Source: Candidatus Poseidoniaceae archaeon (GTDB taxonomy: Archaea > Thermoplasmatota > Poseidoniia > Poseidoniales > Poseidoniaceae). Taken from it: DNA of 24,441 nt. The stretch's first letter is position 1. The number at the start of each line of letters is the position of its first letter. The stretch is from contig DUKK01000105.1 of NCBI GenBank assembly GCA_013329355.1, positions 1-24,441 of the forward strand, in the 5' to 3' direction. Of this stretch, positions 14,908 through 23,309 are shown piece by piece. The translations under genes were made by a program, and so were the position numbers. The notes below the pieces were generated by a model. That model did no database searches. It saw only the letters and a list, made by a program, of their open reading frames with translations, and was not told the DNA's origin.

Positions 14908-15126
14908 TCATCGTGTGTTAACTTTTAGGGCATATTTGCCCGGTCGGTCAACGTTTAATCGCTTAGCAATTTCAGAGCGTTCAGGATCCATGATGATGAC
15001 ATAGCCCTGCCAGTCGGTAGTAACTTGAGCACTTGGGCATCTATTACATTGTGGAATATCATTTTTCTTTTCTGGATCTGGTAGAATTACACTACATTCA
15101 GCGCAAGCAAAGGGATTCTTTGGCAT
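14908..15126 (-). CDS. spt4: Transcription elongation factor Spt4 (formerly RNA polymerase subunit E'')
   Basis: The 72-residue protein has the Spt4 zinc ribbon with C8/C11 (FACAECSVIL) and C27/C30 (QCNRCPSAQV). TTDWQGYVIIMDPERSEIAK and a C-terminal KRLNVDRPGKYALKVN follow, as in archaeal Spt4. It pairs with Spt5 to clamp RNA polymerase and promote processive elongation; spt5 is not in this window. The ATG at 15126 is served by GGTGA directly after the rpo7 TGA (TGAGGTGA), 6 nt upstream. The gap to rpo7 is 11 bp and to rps24e 10 bp. Confidence 0.95.
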   Translation of the reverse strand: MPKNPFACAECSVILPDPEKKNDIPQCNRCPSAQVTTDWQGYVIIMDPERSEIAKRLNVDRPGKYALKVNTR

Positions 15127-15137
15127 ACTTTTTCACC

Positions 15138-15692
15138 TCACTCATTATTATCTTCTTCAATCCAGACATGGCATCCGAGGCCTGGTTGCTTACTTGTCAA
15201 ACCTATCTTCGACCTTCGTGGGTCACTTGTATCGGGGGATAAAGAGACAATTCTTGCCCTGATCGAGTCTCCGATTTGCAGTCTTCGCCCGGTTTGTTTG
15301 CCTTCAATCCAGCCCATACCAACATTAGCGTCGACTGTGTCGTCCATGATTTGAGACTTGTGAAGTAGTGCCTCCATCGGTCCAATTCTTACGAAAGCAC
15401 CGAATTCATTGACTTCAGATACCACACCCTCAACTATTTCGTAATCATCCATACAGAGGAGGACTGCATCGAATCTAACTCGCTGATAAATTGCACCATC
15501 ACCATGGATGATTCTGCCCCGTCCCAGAGGTTGGTGATTGGTGGTTACGAGAACAAACCGATTGTCGTCATCGAAACGACCCTCAAATGCGGTCATTGAC
15601 AGCCTGTCGATGTGTTGATCTAGCGACTGTCCTTTCCGCATATATTCTGCTGGGATGCGTATAGTATCCTCTTTGGTGACAATTTTATACAT
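15138..15692 (-). CDS. rpo7: DNA-directed RNA polymerase subunit Rpo7 (RpoE', Rpb7 homologue)
   Basis: The 184-residue protein begins MYKIVTKEDTIRIPAEYM, the normal N-terminus of archaeal Rpo7. It continues through the tip domain (GRIIHGDGAIYQRVRFDAVL) to an S1 fold (EIVEGVVSEVNEFGAFVRIG, PMEALLHKSQIMDD, LQIGDSIRARIVSLSP) and ends in SKIGLTSKQPGLG plus an acidic tail. With Rpo4 it forms the polymerase stalk that binds emerging RNA and TFE; rpo4 is not in the window. An in-frame ATG at 15758 would add 22 residues, but family alignment and GTGA five nt before 15692 favour the shorter form. The extra codons also run through the 18-bp palindrome at 15732-15749. First gene of the rpo7-spt4-rps24e-rps27ae operon. 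Confidence 0.95.
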   Translation of the reverse strand: MYKIVTKEDTIRIPAEYMRKGQSLDQHIDRLSMTAFEGRFDDDNRFVLVTTNHQPLGRGRIIHGDGAIYQRVRFDAVLLCMDDYEIVEGVVSEVNEFGAFVRIGPMEALLHKSQIMDDTVDANVGMGWIEGKQTGRRLQIGDSIRARIVSLSPDTSDPRRSKIGLTSKQPGLGCHVWIEEDNNE

Positions 15693-15727
15693 TTCTTCAC
15701 GTCCTTTAGCCGATTCAAGGATTCGCA

Positions 15728-15758
15728 GTGAAGAATAGCATGCTATTCTGTCCTTCAC
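15728..15758 (-). promoter_or_regulatory. Perfect 18-bp palindrome within an extended hairpin upstream of rpo7
   Basis: AGAATAGCATGCTATTCT at 15732-15749 is identical to its own reverse complement. It lies 40-57 bp upstream of the rpo7 ATG, in the 127-bp gap shared with the divergent surface-protein gene. On the rpo7 side, GTGA and TCAC flank it (15758-15755, 15731-15728), giving a 4 + 7 bp stem with a CATG loop and a 5-nt bulge reading AGGAC. It could be a dimer-binding operator in DNA or a leader hairpin in RNA. Confidence 0.5.
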
Positions 15759-15811
15759 CGGTGTTACCTCGGGATAGAATCGACCGTAGTCATTGTTGCC
15801 ACCAACGACCC

Positions 15812-15820
15812 CTATTTAAT
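15812..15820. promoter_or_regulatory. TATA-like box in the rpo7 / surface-protein divergent region
   Basis: CTATTTAAT is the best AT box between the two divergent genes and can be read both ways. Toward the plus strand a start would fall near 15843, downstream of the TTG at 15820, which would favour a later start codon for the surface protein. Toward the minus strand a start near 15790 would leave a leader of about 98 nt that includes the palindrome. Confidence 0.35.
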
Positions 15821-18800
15821 TGAAGCGGAAACGTCGCCGAACATATGATGATTGGCTGTTCGAGAAATGGATTAAATTTGATGCATTGAACATACTTCTT
15901 GCCATAAGTCATAACAACCCCTTTGAAATACACGATGGTATGACACCTGCGAATGCTTTGAACCCATGGCGGATAAAGCAGGCGTTATCGCTGGTAATTT
16001 TATTGCTACTTACCCCATTATGTTCATTAGTCATCAACCTAGAGGGCGAGAACCACTTAGACAATAACAACATATCACTTACATCACCAACGCCGTGGGA
16101 TTCGCAACTACAGCCATGGGGGCAATATTCCGGAGTCCCAACTCACAACGGAACTATGCCTCCTCACGGACCGAGTGGTGGACCCGGTGATGGTAGTGTG
16201 GACAGTGTTACAGAATTTGGCATCATAGACTCGCCAACTATTAATTGGGTTGCGACCGATGATGTCGACGGTGCTGACGCATATGGTTCGGTAATAGCAG
16301 ACTTCTCTGGTAGCATTACTACCACACCTGCCGCCATTGAGCGATGTGGATTTGGCGAATTATTCGGCGTAATAATCACTAGTGACTCAGGAACCAGTAC
16401 ACTTAGGATCATTACGGGAGACGAGGCTAAAACTGCTTGGGAGGTTGACCTTGGGCAAACAGAGGTGATCCGTTCGACACCGATGATAACCGACATAGAT
16501 GGCGATGCAAAGCCCGAAATAATTCTTGTTTATGATACATCATCCTCGCTTGAAGTCGAAGTCTGGTCGCCTGAATTGTCATGCACTGAATCTGGGTGGG
16601 TAAAAACAGGCCATGAAAATGAAAAAATGTGGTCACTCAGTGACGCGGACTACTCGATAGGTATCAACAGCCCACATTTCCCAACATCGCAGAGTAATCA
16701 TAAAGCCGTCACTCAGCCATTGTTAGCAGACTTAGACCTCGATGGCAATGCCGAATTAATCATCGCTGTTGTGGACAGGGATTCAGACAATCCCACTGTT
16801 GCAGCATTAACATTATCTCCCACAACCCCAAATGATTTTGATTGGGAAGTTGTTCTAGACCGTGGCACTCATCCCTCTGATCCATCTTGGGGGATGCTAG
16901 ATGATGATACAACTGCAATCGTCCTTACCACAATCGATTCAAATTCTGGCAATATGTGGATTTGGCGAATTGATGGTGCTACTGGTTCCTTAGATTGGGA
17001 ACGCGTTGCAGTTAGCGGAACAGATTCCGACTCAGATGCTCCAAGGTTGCGATTACCAGGTCCCATCGTGGTACAATTAGACAACGATGCAGCGCCTGAA
17101 ATGATTCTAACTATACCAACCGATGCAAACGGCAGAACCGCTGGAAATGGTGCTAGATTCGTAGCAATGGAAATGACCTCCACTGATGAAATATTTGAGT
17201 TCCGTGCTCCTAATGGCTACGCTGATTCGCAACCATTGCCAATCGATACCACTGGTGATGGTATTCATGACCGGTTGTGTTGGGTAACATGGTATTCAGA
17301 ATCTAGTGTTTCATTCAACCGCAAGGGCATGGCTGGCTGTCATGACATCTCTTCAGACCCACCGATTAAAGAGTGGTCTAAGGATATGCAGCGGGGCAGT
17401 GGTAATGACAACGATGAAATCGGCTTAGCACCACCAATATGGATGGACATAAATGGAGATACAGACCCGGAACTTATCGTCCCATTTGGTAAGCGGTTGT
17501 GGGCATTTGATGGCGAGGATGGAACCTCGTCAGAAGTCTCAGACGGTTGGTCCTCTCCATTGGGCATGCCAAATAGAGTTTGGTCTGCACCAGCTGTTGC
17601 AGATATGGATAATGATGGGACATTGGACATACTAATTGGTGACACGTTAATCTCACAAAACATCGCTGACTTTTCACCGTTATCCGACGGGAGAGGTATT
17701 AGTTTCAATCCAAGCGCACCTGACCCAGGAGATATGGTAACGGTAACAGGTCAGTTCAGCAATGTTGGCACCCTAGATAACCAAGACGACCTAGATGTGG
17801 TCATCAAACAAAATGGTAATGAAATAACGCGTCAGAGGTTCACCGATGTTGAACCGGTCGCTCCATCAGGCAACGGTGGTCCCTACACGTTCAGTATTGA
17901 TATAACGGCTGAATTAGGAATTCATACATTCGAGTTAATACTAGATGTTAATGGTAACCTCACAGAAGCCAGAGAAGACAACAACATTGCTTCGGTAGAA
18001 TTGATGGTTGTAGAGCCCTATGAGGCACAAGTTGACATACCCAGCGAAATACCTAGGATATCACCCGGCGGCACAGAGGTTGTGACAGTGTCCCTGCTCG
18101 CCACAGGCTCAAGGACTGAGGACTGGACACTGTCATGGGACGATTCAAACCTCCCTAGTGGTTGGTCAATAGTTCCTGACGGTGCGCAAAACAGCAACCC
18201 AAATTTGATTCCTGGGATAGCTCAGAATTTTGCTTTCAGTGCGACTGTTCCACAGTCTGCTTTGGGTGATGATAACTCATATGTTGTGCTAACGCTAACA
18301 CTAGATAGTGATCCAACCATCAGTTTCGACACAACACTACCTATCGAAGTGCTACGTACTAGGGGTCTTTCAATAGTCGGACCCAGTGGACTGGACAACA
18401 CCAACGGTTTCGGTCGACCTGGTCACACTGCAACCGCTTGGATGCTAGTAGAGAATCTAGGCAACGCCTTTGAAACTACAACCTCAATAGACTGGACCGC
18501 ACCATCGTGGGGTGGAACTCCCACATTACATGATATTACTGGTAATGAGGTATTCTCGCTCAACCTTGCCCCGGGAGAGCAAAAGCAATTATTCGTCAAC
18601 CTCAACACACCCAGCAGTATTCAGCATGGTTCTGTTACCTCAACAACCATGACAATGTGCATAGGTAGTGGGGATACAACCTTGTGCGAAGAAATGTTTG
18701 TCAACCTTACCGCTGCAGCAGTCGCAATTGAAATCACTCACCAGCGAACACTGCCAAATACAAGTCTGCAATGGTTCGTCAGTGGCTCAGTTCCCGACGA

Positions 18801-21636
18801 TGGGGAGTTGTCTTGGAATACTGTCTCAGCAAGTATGGTTCACACTGGTTGGCTGTGGAGCGTTGATGGCGACTTATCGTTAAATGGTAGCAATGTTGAG
18901 GTAAATGGCAGTCCAGGAGATATTTTTACGGGTAATCTATACCTTGATCTGCCAGTAAATGCAATACCGCAACGACACTATTTTGATACTGATTCAGCAT
19001 CTGACCCACATCACAGATTGTATTTCACCCTTCATGTATTGCAGGTATATCGAAGCGCATCAACGATAGTACAGCCTATCCAAGAGAGCTCCGGAGTCCC
19101 GATCTCCATGGTGGTCGAAACTACTAACCAAGTGCTATTACGATTGGAAAATCCCGGTAATGGCGAGGATGAATTCTTGTTGAGCACTGAGATAATTGAA
19201 GGTTTGAACATGTCTAGTCCACCTGTAGTCACAATTACTGAATATAACCCGCAGAGGGTTCTCGGGCCATTGGCCAGCACTATTGCAACAGTTGACATCA
19301 TCCTATCAGAAGACACTCCAGCTCAACAGCCTTTCCTGTTGAGATTTACCTGGACCTCACTTGGTGGAGAGAATATTGCTTCTACAGTTGATTTACTTGT
19401 TGAGGCAGAACCGGACCATCGTTGGGATGTGACATTTGATGATGGTTTGGAATTTTATATTCTACCGAGTGAAACTGTTACCGTCAATTACACCGTAAAA
19501 AACACCGGAAACGCAGTTGATGATATCACTGTGAAACCAATATTTGTGATGGATTATTTTGGCGGTGATAGCAGTGTTTGGACCGCTGAAAACCATTCAC
19601 GGATGGGAATTGATGTCAACCAAACTGTGAGTATGGATTTGTCGGTTAAGGCCCCTGATGAAGCATGGTGTGGGACCAACGTTGCGCTAATATTGGAATT
19701 ATATTCTGACGATTTGTATGTCAGCAATGTCACACTTAGTATAACGGTTGCACAAAGTTCAGGTTGGCGGCTTAATTTATCAGAGACGAATCTACTAATC
19801 GATCCTCAAGGTCAAAATCTGACCCTAAATATTGAACACTTAGGCAACTTAGCACGGCAACCTTGGTTTAGTAAAGCTGGTGATGGTTGGAATATCACAG
19901 TTCCCCAAAATGGCGAAGAAGTACAGCCATATGGTGATTCAACAGTGACCATATTTGTCAATCCACCAGAGTATTCTGTTGCTGGTGAAGTCGGCGTGCT
20001 AAGACTTAGAGTGTCTGATGGCGATGGCTCTGGCCAAACCATTCAAGAGATACCAGTTAGAGTTGGTACATCACCAAATATCGAATTGTATTCCAAGGGT
20101 GATTGGTTAGTCAATTCTTCACATCCCAGTTTCCCTACTGCTTGGGTCGAGAATAATGGTAATGACTTAGCGATATTAACCATATCAATCAACGGATTAC
20201 CCTCAGGTTGGACTGCTAGCTACCCAGACAGCATGGTTATCGCGCCAAATCAGGTTGCTGGATTACCAATTAGTTTGACGCCAGATGCAGGATGGGACAC
20301 TAATCCTATCTCAATAACCATAGAAATATCACATCCAATTATTGGTCCACAAAACCTGATTATGAATATTGAATCATCAGATTTTGCCTTTACCTCGACA
20401 CCAGTAATTACGGGCGTTGTTAGCGAGATAGCAAGGGTAACTGTAACAACTGACACCGTCACTTTACCAGATAATGTCATAAATTCCGAATCTGAGCTAT
20501 TGGTAACCATTCCGTCCACAAAACAAAATATTACGATAACATCAATAGACGGAGAGCATGAGTATTATGTCCACTCTGCGGGCTATGATTTACCGCAGTA
20601 TTCTGCCAATTGTAATTTTTTGTCATCGAATTTGAATGAACTAGGCATAAGGCCTCTTGATGGCAGCATTGGCAGTTGTAGTCTTAGTTCAGCTGTAGAT
20701 GAGACATTTGCTGGCACAGTAGTTTTGGTAACCAGCAGAGGCAATAATGTTGCCCTTGAGGTAAATAAGTTCACAATATCCCAAGGCGCTGTCGAGACAC
20801 TGGACATTAATACGACCGGTTGGTTACCATCCGCCGGAGACCTCACATTAACGCTAATGATTATCGATTCATACGGTCGTGAGATAACCAGTAAGAGCAC
20901 AGAGGTAACAGCCCGGGCCAGTGGATGGAACATTGGCATTGCTGAATTTACTGCTAATTCTGACCTTCGTGTTGCAATCAGCAGATCCTCTTATGAAAGG
21001 CTAGCAGGAGTTACTTGTTCAATCAACTTTGACTCACCCGACAGTAGTTGGACTCAAACACTTATTGTTGATATACAGGGGGCCTTGTATGCTGAAACCT
21101 ATGAGATTGAAGATCCAGGTGTATTCAATGATGATGATTTAATCAGGGCAGAGTTACGTTGTAATTCACCGTATGATATTGATGATAACCCTGAAGACGA
21201 TACGGCTCAAGCATACTATGAGGGACCAAAATCAGAAATTTTAGAATCATCCCAGTTAGTTTATGGAATTATAACAATGATCATTGTTCTAGGTATCGCT
21301 TACTTGGTAGGTTTACTTTCATCTAGACCGTTAGATAAACTGCAGCCGGAAAAACAAGAGGCAAAAACCGAAGACATGGTTGAACTTACTGAGGGTATGA
21401 ACGATGTTTTAGAACAAGAAATTGATGACTTTAGCATCGAGTTTGATGAAGATAACAGTGTTGAGATTATTGAAATCCCTGAAGAAGAAACGGTCGAAGA
21501 AGAGTCGGTCGTAACATCTGACCAATCAACTGCCTCAGGAAGGCTTGCCTCTTTACGTGATGAGATGGATATAGATGACAAACCTGCTGATCGGCGACCT
21601 CTTTCTGACAGAATGGCAGATTTCTTCAAAGACTGA
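15820..21636 (+). CDS. Giant cell-surface protein with FG-GAP-like repeats, CARDB domain and many Ig-like/NEW3-like modules, C-terminally anchored
   Basis: The 1,938-residue protein is probably exported. A hydrophobic stretch at about 54-73 (ALSLVILLLLTPLCSLVI) serves as signal or anchor. Residues ~190-620 hold Ca-binding FG-GAP/VCBS-like repeats such as DIDGDAKPEIIL, ADLDLDGNAELII, MDINGDTDPELIV and ADMDNDGTLDILIGD. Residues ~627-732 are a CARDB domain (GTLDNQDDLDVVIKQNG, ILDVNGNLTEAREDNNIASV). From ~735 to ~1780 come repeated Ig-like NEW3-type modules, each with a GNxxD or PSGW signature (NLPSGWSIVPDG, NTGNAVDDITV, GLPSGWTASYPDS). A membrane helix follows at ~1812-1832 (GIITMIIVLGIAYLVGLL), then a ~100-residue acidic cytosolic tail with EIPEEETVEEESV. 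Eleven or so cysteines occur outside, possibly in disulfides. Function: an adhesin, binding or envelope protein is likely, but no ligand can be named. TTG 15820 is the longest start; ATG 15940 (1,898 aa) has a cleaner signal peptide. Confidence 0.85.
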   Translation: MKRKRRRTYDDWLFEKWIKFDALNILLAISHNNPFEIHDGMTPANALNPWRIKQALSLVILLLLTPLCSLVINLEGENHLDNNNISLTSPTPWDSQLQPWGQYSGVPTHNGTMPPHGPSGGPGDGSVDSVTEFGIIDSPTINWVATDDVDGADAYGSVIADFSGSITTTPAAIERCGFGELFGVIITSDSGTSTLRIITGDEAKTAWEVDLGQTEVIRSTPMITDIDGDAKPEIILVYDTSSSLEVEVWSPELSCTESGWVKTGHENEKMWSLSDADYSIGINSPHFPTSQSNHKAVTQPLLADLDLDGNAELIIAVVDRDSDNPTVAALTLSPTTPNDFDWEVVLDRGTHPSDPSWGMLDDDTTAIVLTTIDSNSGNMWIWRIDGATGSLDWERVAVSGTDSDSDAPRLRLPGPIVVQLDNDAAPEMILTIPTDANGRTAGNGARFVAMEMTSTDEIFEFRAPNGYADSQPLPIDTTGDGIHDRLCWVTWYSESSVSFNRKGMAGCHDISSDPPIKEWSKDMQRGSGNDNDEIGLAPPIWMDINGDTDPELIVPFGKRLWAFDGEDGTSSEVSDGWSSPLGMPNRVWSAPAVADMDNDGTLDILIGDTLISQNIADFSPLSDGRGISFNPSAPDPGDMVTVTGQFSNVGTLDNQDDLDVVIKQNGNEITRQRFTDVEPVAPSGNGGPYTFSIDITAELGIHTFELILDVNGNLTEAREDNNIASVELMVVEPYEAQVDIPSEIPRISPGGTEVVTVSLLATGSRTEDWTLSWDDSNLPSGWSIVPDGAQNSNPNLIPGIAQNFAFSATVPQSALGDDNSYVVLTLTLDSDPTISFDTTLPIEVLRTRGLSIVGPSGLDNTNGFGRPGHTATAWMLVENLGNAFETTTSIDWTAPSWGGTPTLHDITGNEVFSLNLAPGEQKQLFVNLNTPSSIQHGSVTSTTMTMCIGSGDTTLCEEMFVNLTAAAVAIEITHQRTLPNTSLQWFVSGSVPDDGELSWNTVSASMVHTGWLWSVDGDLSLNGSNVEVNGSPGDIFTGNLYLDLPVNAIPQRHYFDTDSASDPHHRLYFTLHVLQVYRSASTIVQPIQESSGVPISMVVETTNQVLLRLENPGNGEDEFLLSTEIIEGLNMSSPPVVTITEYNPQRVLGPLASTIATVDIILSEDTPAQQPFLLRFTWTSLGGENIASTVDLLVEAEPDHRWDVTFDDGLEFYILPSETVTVNYTVKNTGNAVDDITVKPIFVMDYFGGDSSVWTAENHSRMGIDVNQTVSMDLSVKAPDEAWCGTNVALILELYSDDLYVSNVTLSITVAQSSGWRLNLSETNLLIDPQGQNLTLNIEHLGNLARQPWFSKAGDGWNITVPQNGEEVQPYGDSTVTIFVNPPEYSVAGEVGVLRLRVSDGDGSGQTIQEIPVRVGTSPNIELYSKGDWLVNSSHPSFPTAWVENNGNDLAILTISINGLPSGWTASYPDSMVIAPNQVAGLPISLTPDAGWDTNPISITIEISHPIIGPQNLIMNIESSDFAFTSTPVITGVVSEIARVTVTTDTVTLPDNVINSESELLVTIPSTKQNITITSIDGEHEYYVHSAGYDLPQYSANCNFLSSNLNELGIRPLDGSIGSCSLSSAVDETFAGTVVLVTSRGNNVALEVNKFTISQGAVETLDINTTGWLPSAGDLTLTLMIIDSYGREITSKSTEVTARASGWNIGIAEFTANSDLRVAISRSSYERLAGVTCSINFDSPDSSWTQTLIVDIQGALYAETYEIEDPGVFNDDDLIRAELRCNSPYDIDDNPEDDTAQAYYEGPKSEILESSQLVYGIITMIIVLGIAYLVGLLSSRPLDKLQPEKQEAKTEDMVELTEGMNDVLEQEIDDFSIEFDEDNSVEIIEIPEEETVEEESVVTSDQSTASGRLASLRDEMDIDDKPADRRPLSDRMADFFKD

Positions 21637-21674
21637 TTGCAAGGTATTAATTCAGTTGACATATTGCAGACATC

Positions 21675-22358
21675 ATGGACCTTGACCAGGCGAGTGGTAC
21701 CACCACAGCGTTCTATACATTACACTCATGTGATGGCGATATTGCCATGGCTGTGTCAGAAATCTTGCGGCTGGCGGATGAACACAAAAATGATGCGTGG
21801 CAATCGCTGCTAGAGTCAAGCCCCTCGCTGAAATCACGCCTGCAAGAGCAGGGGCTTACAGAACCATTCTCGATTGACAAAATCGCCTGGGATGATGCAA
21901 TGCTGCTTTTCTTGTGTGCAATAAATATCGATGAAGAAGGAAAACCAATGGCAATTGGCGAGAGCCTCAAACGTGAAAGATTTGGTAGATTTCCCTATGG
22001 AGACGGTTCATTAGTCAATTATTTAATCGAATTTCTCAGACCAAACTCAAGGGTTAATGACCAAGGAAAATTGTTCGGAAGAATGATTGATTTGCTCAAG
22101 AAAATGTCATCCTTTAACCACATTGAGGACTACAATCTGGCGAGATATGACGGTGGTATGGGAGGCATGAATATCCTGGGATTTCTCAGTCTAGAAGAGG
22201 TAAGTGAAATGCGTAAATTACTGGCCGGAAGAAACTGGTCAGTTGCATCCGATGAACCGTTAGATGGTGGGGTGCGAGATGCTATCAAACACCTTCTTGC
22301 TATGATAAGAGCCGCAGAGCGCATCGATTCAGGTGTAATTCATCGGGCACATATGTGA
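21675..22358 (+). CDS. Hypothetical protein, mostly helical
   Basis: The 227-residue product is not recognised. It is soluble and mainly helical: early DGDIAMAVSEILRLADEHKN, middle KIAWDDAMLLFLCAINIDEEGKP and SLVNYLIEFLRP, late SLEEVSEMRKLLAGRNW and DAIKHLLAMIRAAERIDSG. A GGMGGMNILGF turn at about residues 156-166 is the most distinctive point. No membrane segment, signal peptide or metal motif is visible. It starts 38 bp after the surface-protein stop on the same strand and may be co-transcribed, though the surface protein is extracellular and this one appears cytosolic. The ATG at 21675 lacks a clear SD. Its stop abuts the purC stop (TGA|TTA). Confidence 0.75.
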   Translation: MDLDQASGTTTAFYTLHSCDGDIAMAVSEILRLADEHKNDAWQSLLESSPSLKSRLQEQGLTEPFSIDKIAWDDAMLLFLCAINIDEEGKPMAIGESLKRERFGRFPYGDGSLVNYLIEFLRPNSRVNDQGKLFGRMIDLLKKMSSFNHIEDYNLARYDGGMGGMNILGFLSLEEVSEMRKLLAGRNWSVASDEPLDGGVRDAIKHLLAMIRAAERIDSGVIHRAHM

Positions 22359-23297
22359 TTAGAACTGCTCAGAAGTAAGGCGTTCAAACATTGAGGCATA
22401 TAGTTCAGCAGTCTGGTCGATTACACTTTGAGGTAATTCAGGAATCGGCGGATCCTCAGTGCCGGCATCGCGAGCTTTTTTCAGTTCAGCCTGATGTCCA
22501 GTTTCGATGTAGTGAGTGCGAACGAATTCTTTTGATAACTCAATACATTCACCATTCTCGTATGCCGCTGCATCCCACCAACGATCCTCATCAAGCGTTC
22601 CAAAGGTATCAACTAGAACGACCTTTCTATTTGGTCCCAAAGCAAATTCCTTCTTGCCGTCTACGTGAATCAAACCATTCTTGGCTGCCTCTCTCTCAAT
22701 AAGGGCATCAACTTTGAGTACAACGTCAAAAATTGCATTCAGTTCTCCCTCTGTGATGTTAGAGATCTCTAGTGCCTCTTCGGTAGTAATATTGCGGTCA
22801 AACTTCTCAAATTTGGTTGTTACTTCTAGGAAAGGTTTGTTTAATTTAGTGCCATATTCACAGTCTGGAGCTACACCTAATTGTTCGGGGGTCAACTCGC
22901 CACGCTGGAACCTGCGCCATGCGGATCCTGATAGATAGTGGCGGCAAATAAATTCAAGCGGAACAAAAACCCACTCCATATCCCTGGGTATCGCTCCTGG
23001 TTCTTTTATTACCTCGACTTTTCTGACCAAACAACGGTCAGTTGAATTAACTTCAACAAGGTGAGTCCCGCATATACCTTCTTGCTCAATTAACTTGAAC
23101 CAATGTGCGGTAGTTCGGTTTAGCGATTCACCTTTTCTGGGTATTAATGAGGGAATGATTTGATCAAACACCGAGATTTGATTTGTAAACCTAAATTCTA
23201 GAATGTCTGGGTCATCAGTAGACCACACTTGCTTAACTTTGCCCTGATATAGCATCTCGCCCATATCATGCTTTGGAGCAATTAGGCCTTTGAACAT
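22359..23297 (-). CDS. purC: Phosphoribosylaminoimidazole-succinocarboxamide (SAICAR) synthase
   Basis: PurC condenses CAIR with aspartate using ATP to make SAICAR in purine synthesis. The 312-residue protein shows EMLYQGKVKQVW (nucleotide loop), FTNQISVFDQIIPSLIPRKG, EWVFVPLEFICRHYLSGSAW (substrate-binding signature with R and GS) and KKEFALGPNRKVVLVDTFG. The usual DExLTPDSSRFW segment is replaced by DTFGTLDEDRWWD, still aligned and with the acidic residues retained. At ~310 residues it is the long form of the enzyme, not the ~240-residue bacterial one. ATG 23297 is used; ATG 23264, just before GEMLYQGK, is a possible shorter start. It lies 12 bp after the aIF6 stop on the same strand, so the two probably form an operon. 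Confidence 0.95.
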   Translation of the reverse strand: MFKGLIAPKHDMGEMLYQGKVKQVWSTDDPDILEFRFTNQISVFDQIIPSLIPRKGESLNRTTAHWFKLIEQEGICGTHLVEVNSTDRCLVRKVEVIKEPGAIPRDMEWVFVPLEFICRHYLSGSAWRRFQRGELTPEQLGVAPDCEYGTKLNKPFLEVTTKFEKFDRNITTEEALEISNITEGELNAIFDVVLKVDALIEREAAKNGLIHVDGKKEFALGPNRKVVLVDTFGTLDEDRWWDAAAYENGECIELSKEFVRTHYIETGHQAELKKARDAGTEDPPIPELPQSVIDQTAELYASMFERLTSEQF

Positions 23298-23309
23298 TTC
23301 ACAATCAAT

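Noticed and set aside
15693..15758. A 22-residue N-terminal extension of Rpo7 from an ATG at 15758
   Set aside because: The archaeal Rpo7 N-terminus aligns at MYKIV (15692), and the extension runs through the palindrome region.
16164..21662. Many opposite-strand and out-of-frame open frames of 60-122 codons across the surface-protein gene
   Set aside because: They are shadows of the long gene, rich in Ser/Thr/Val from the reversed codons, with no domain or start signal.
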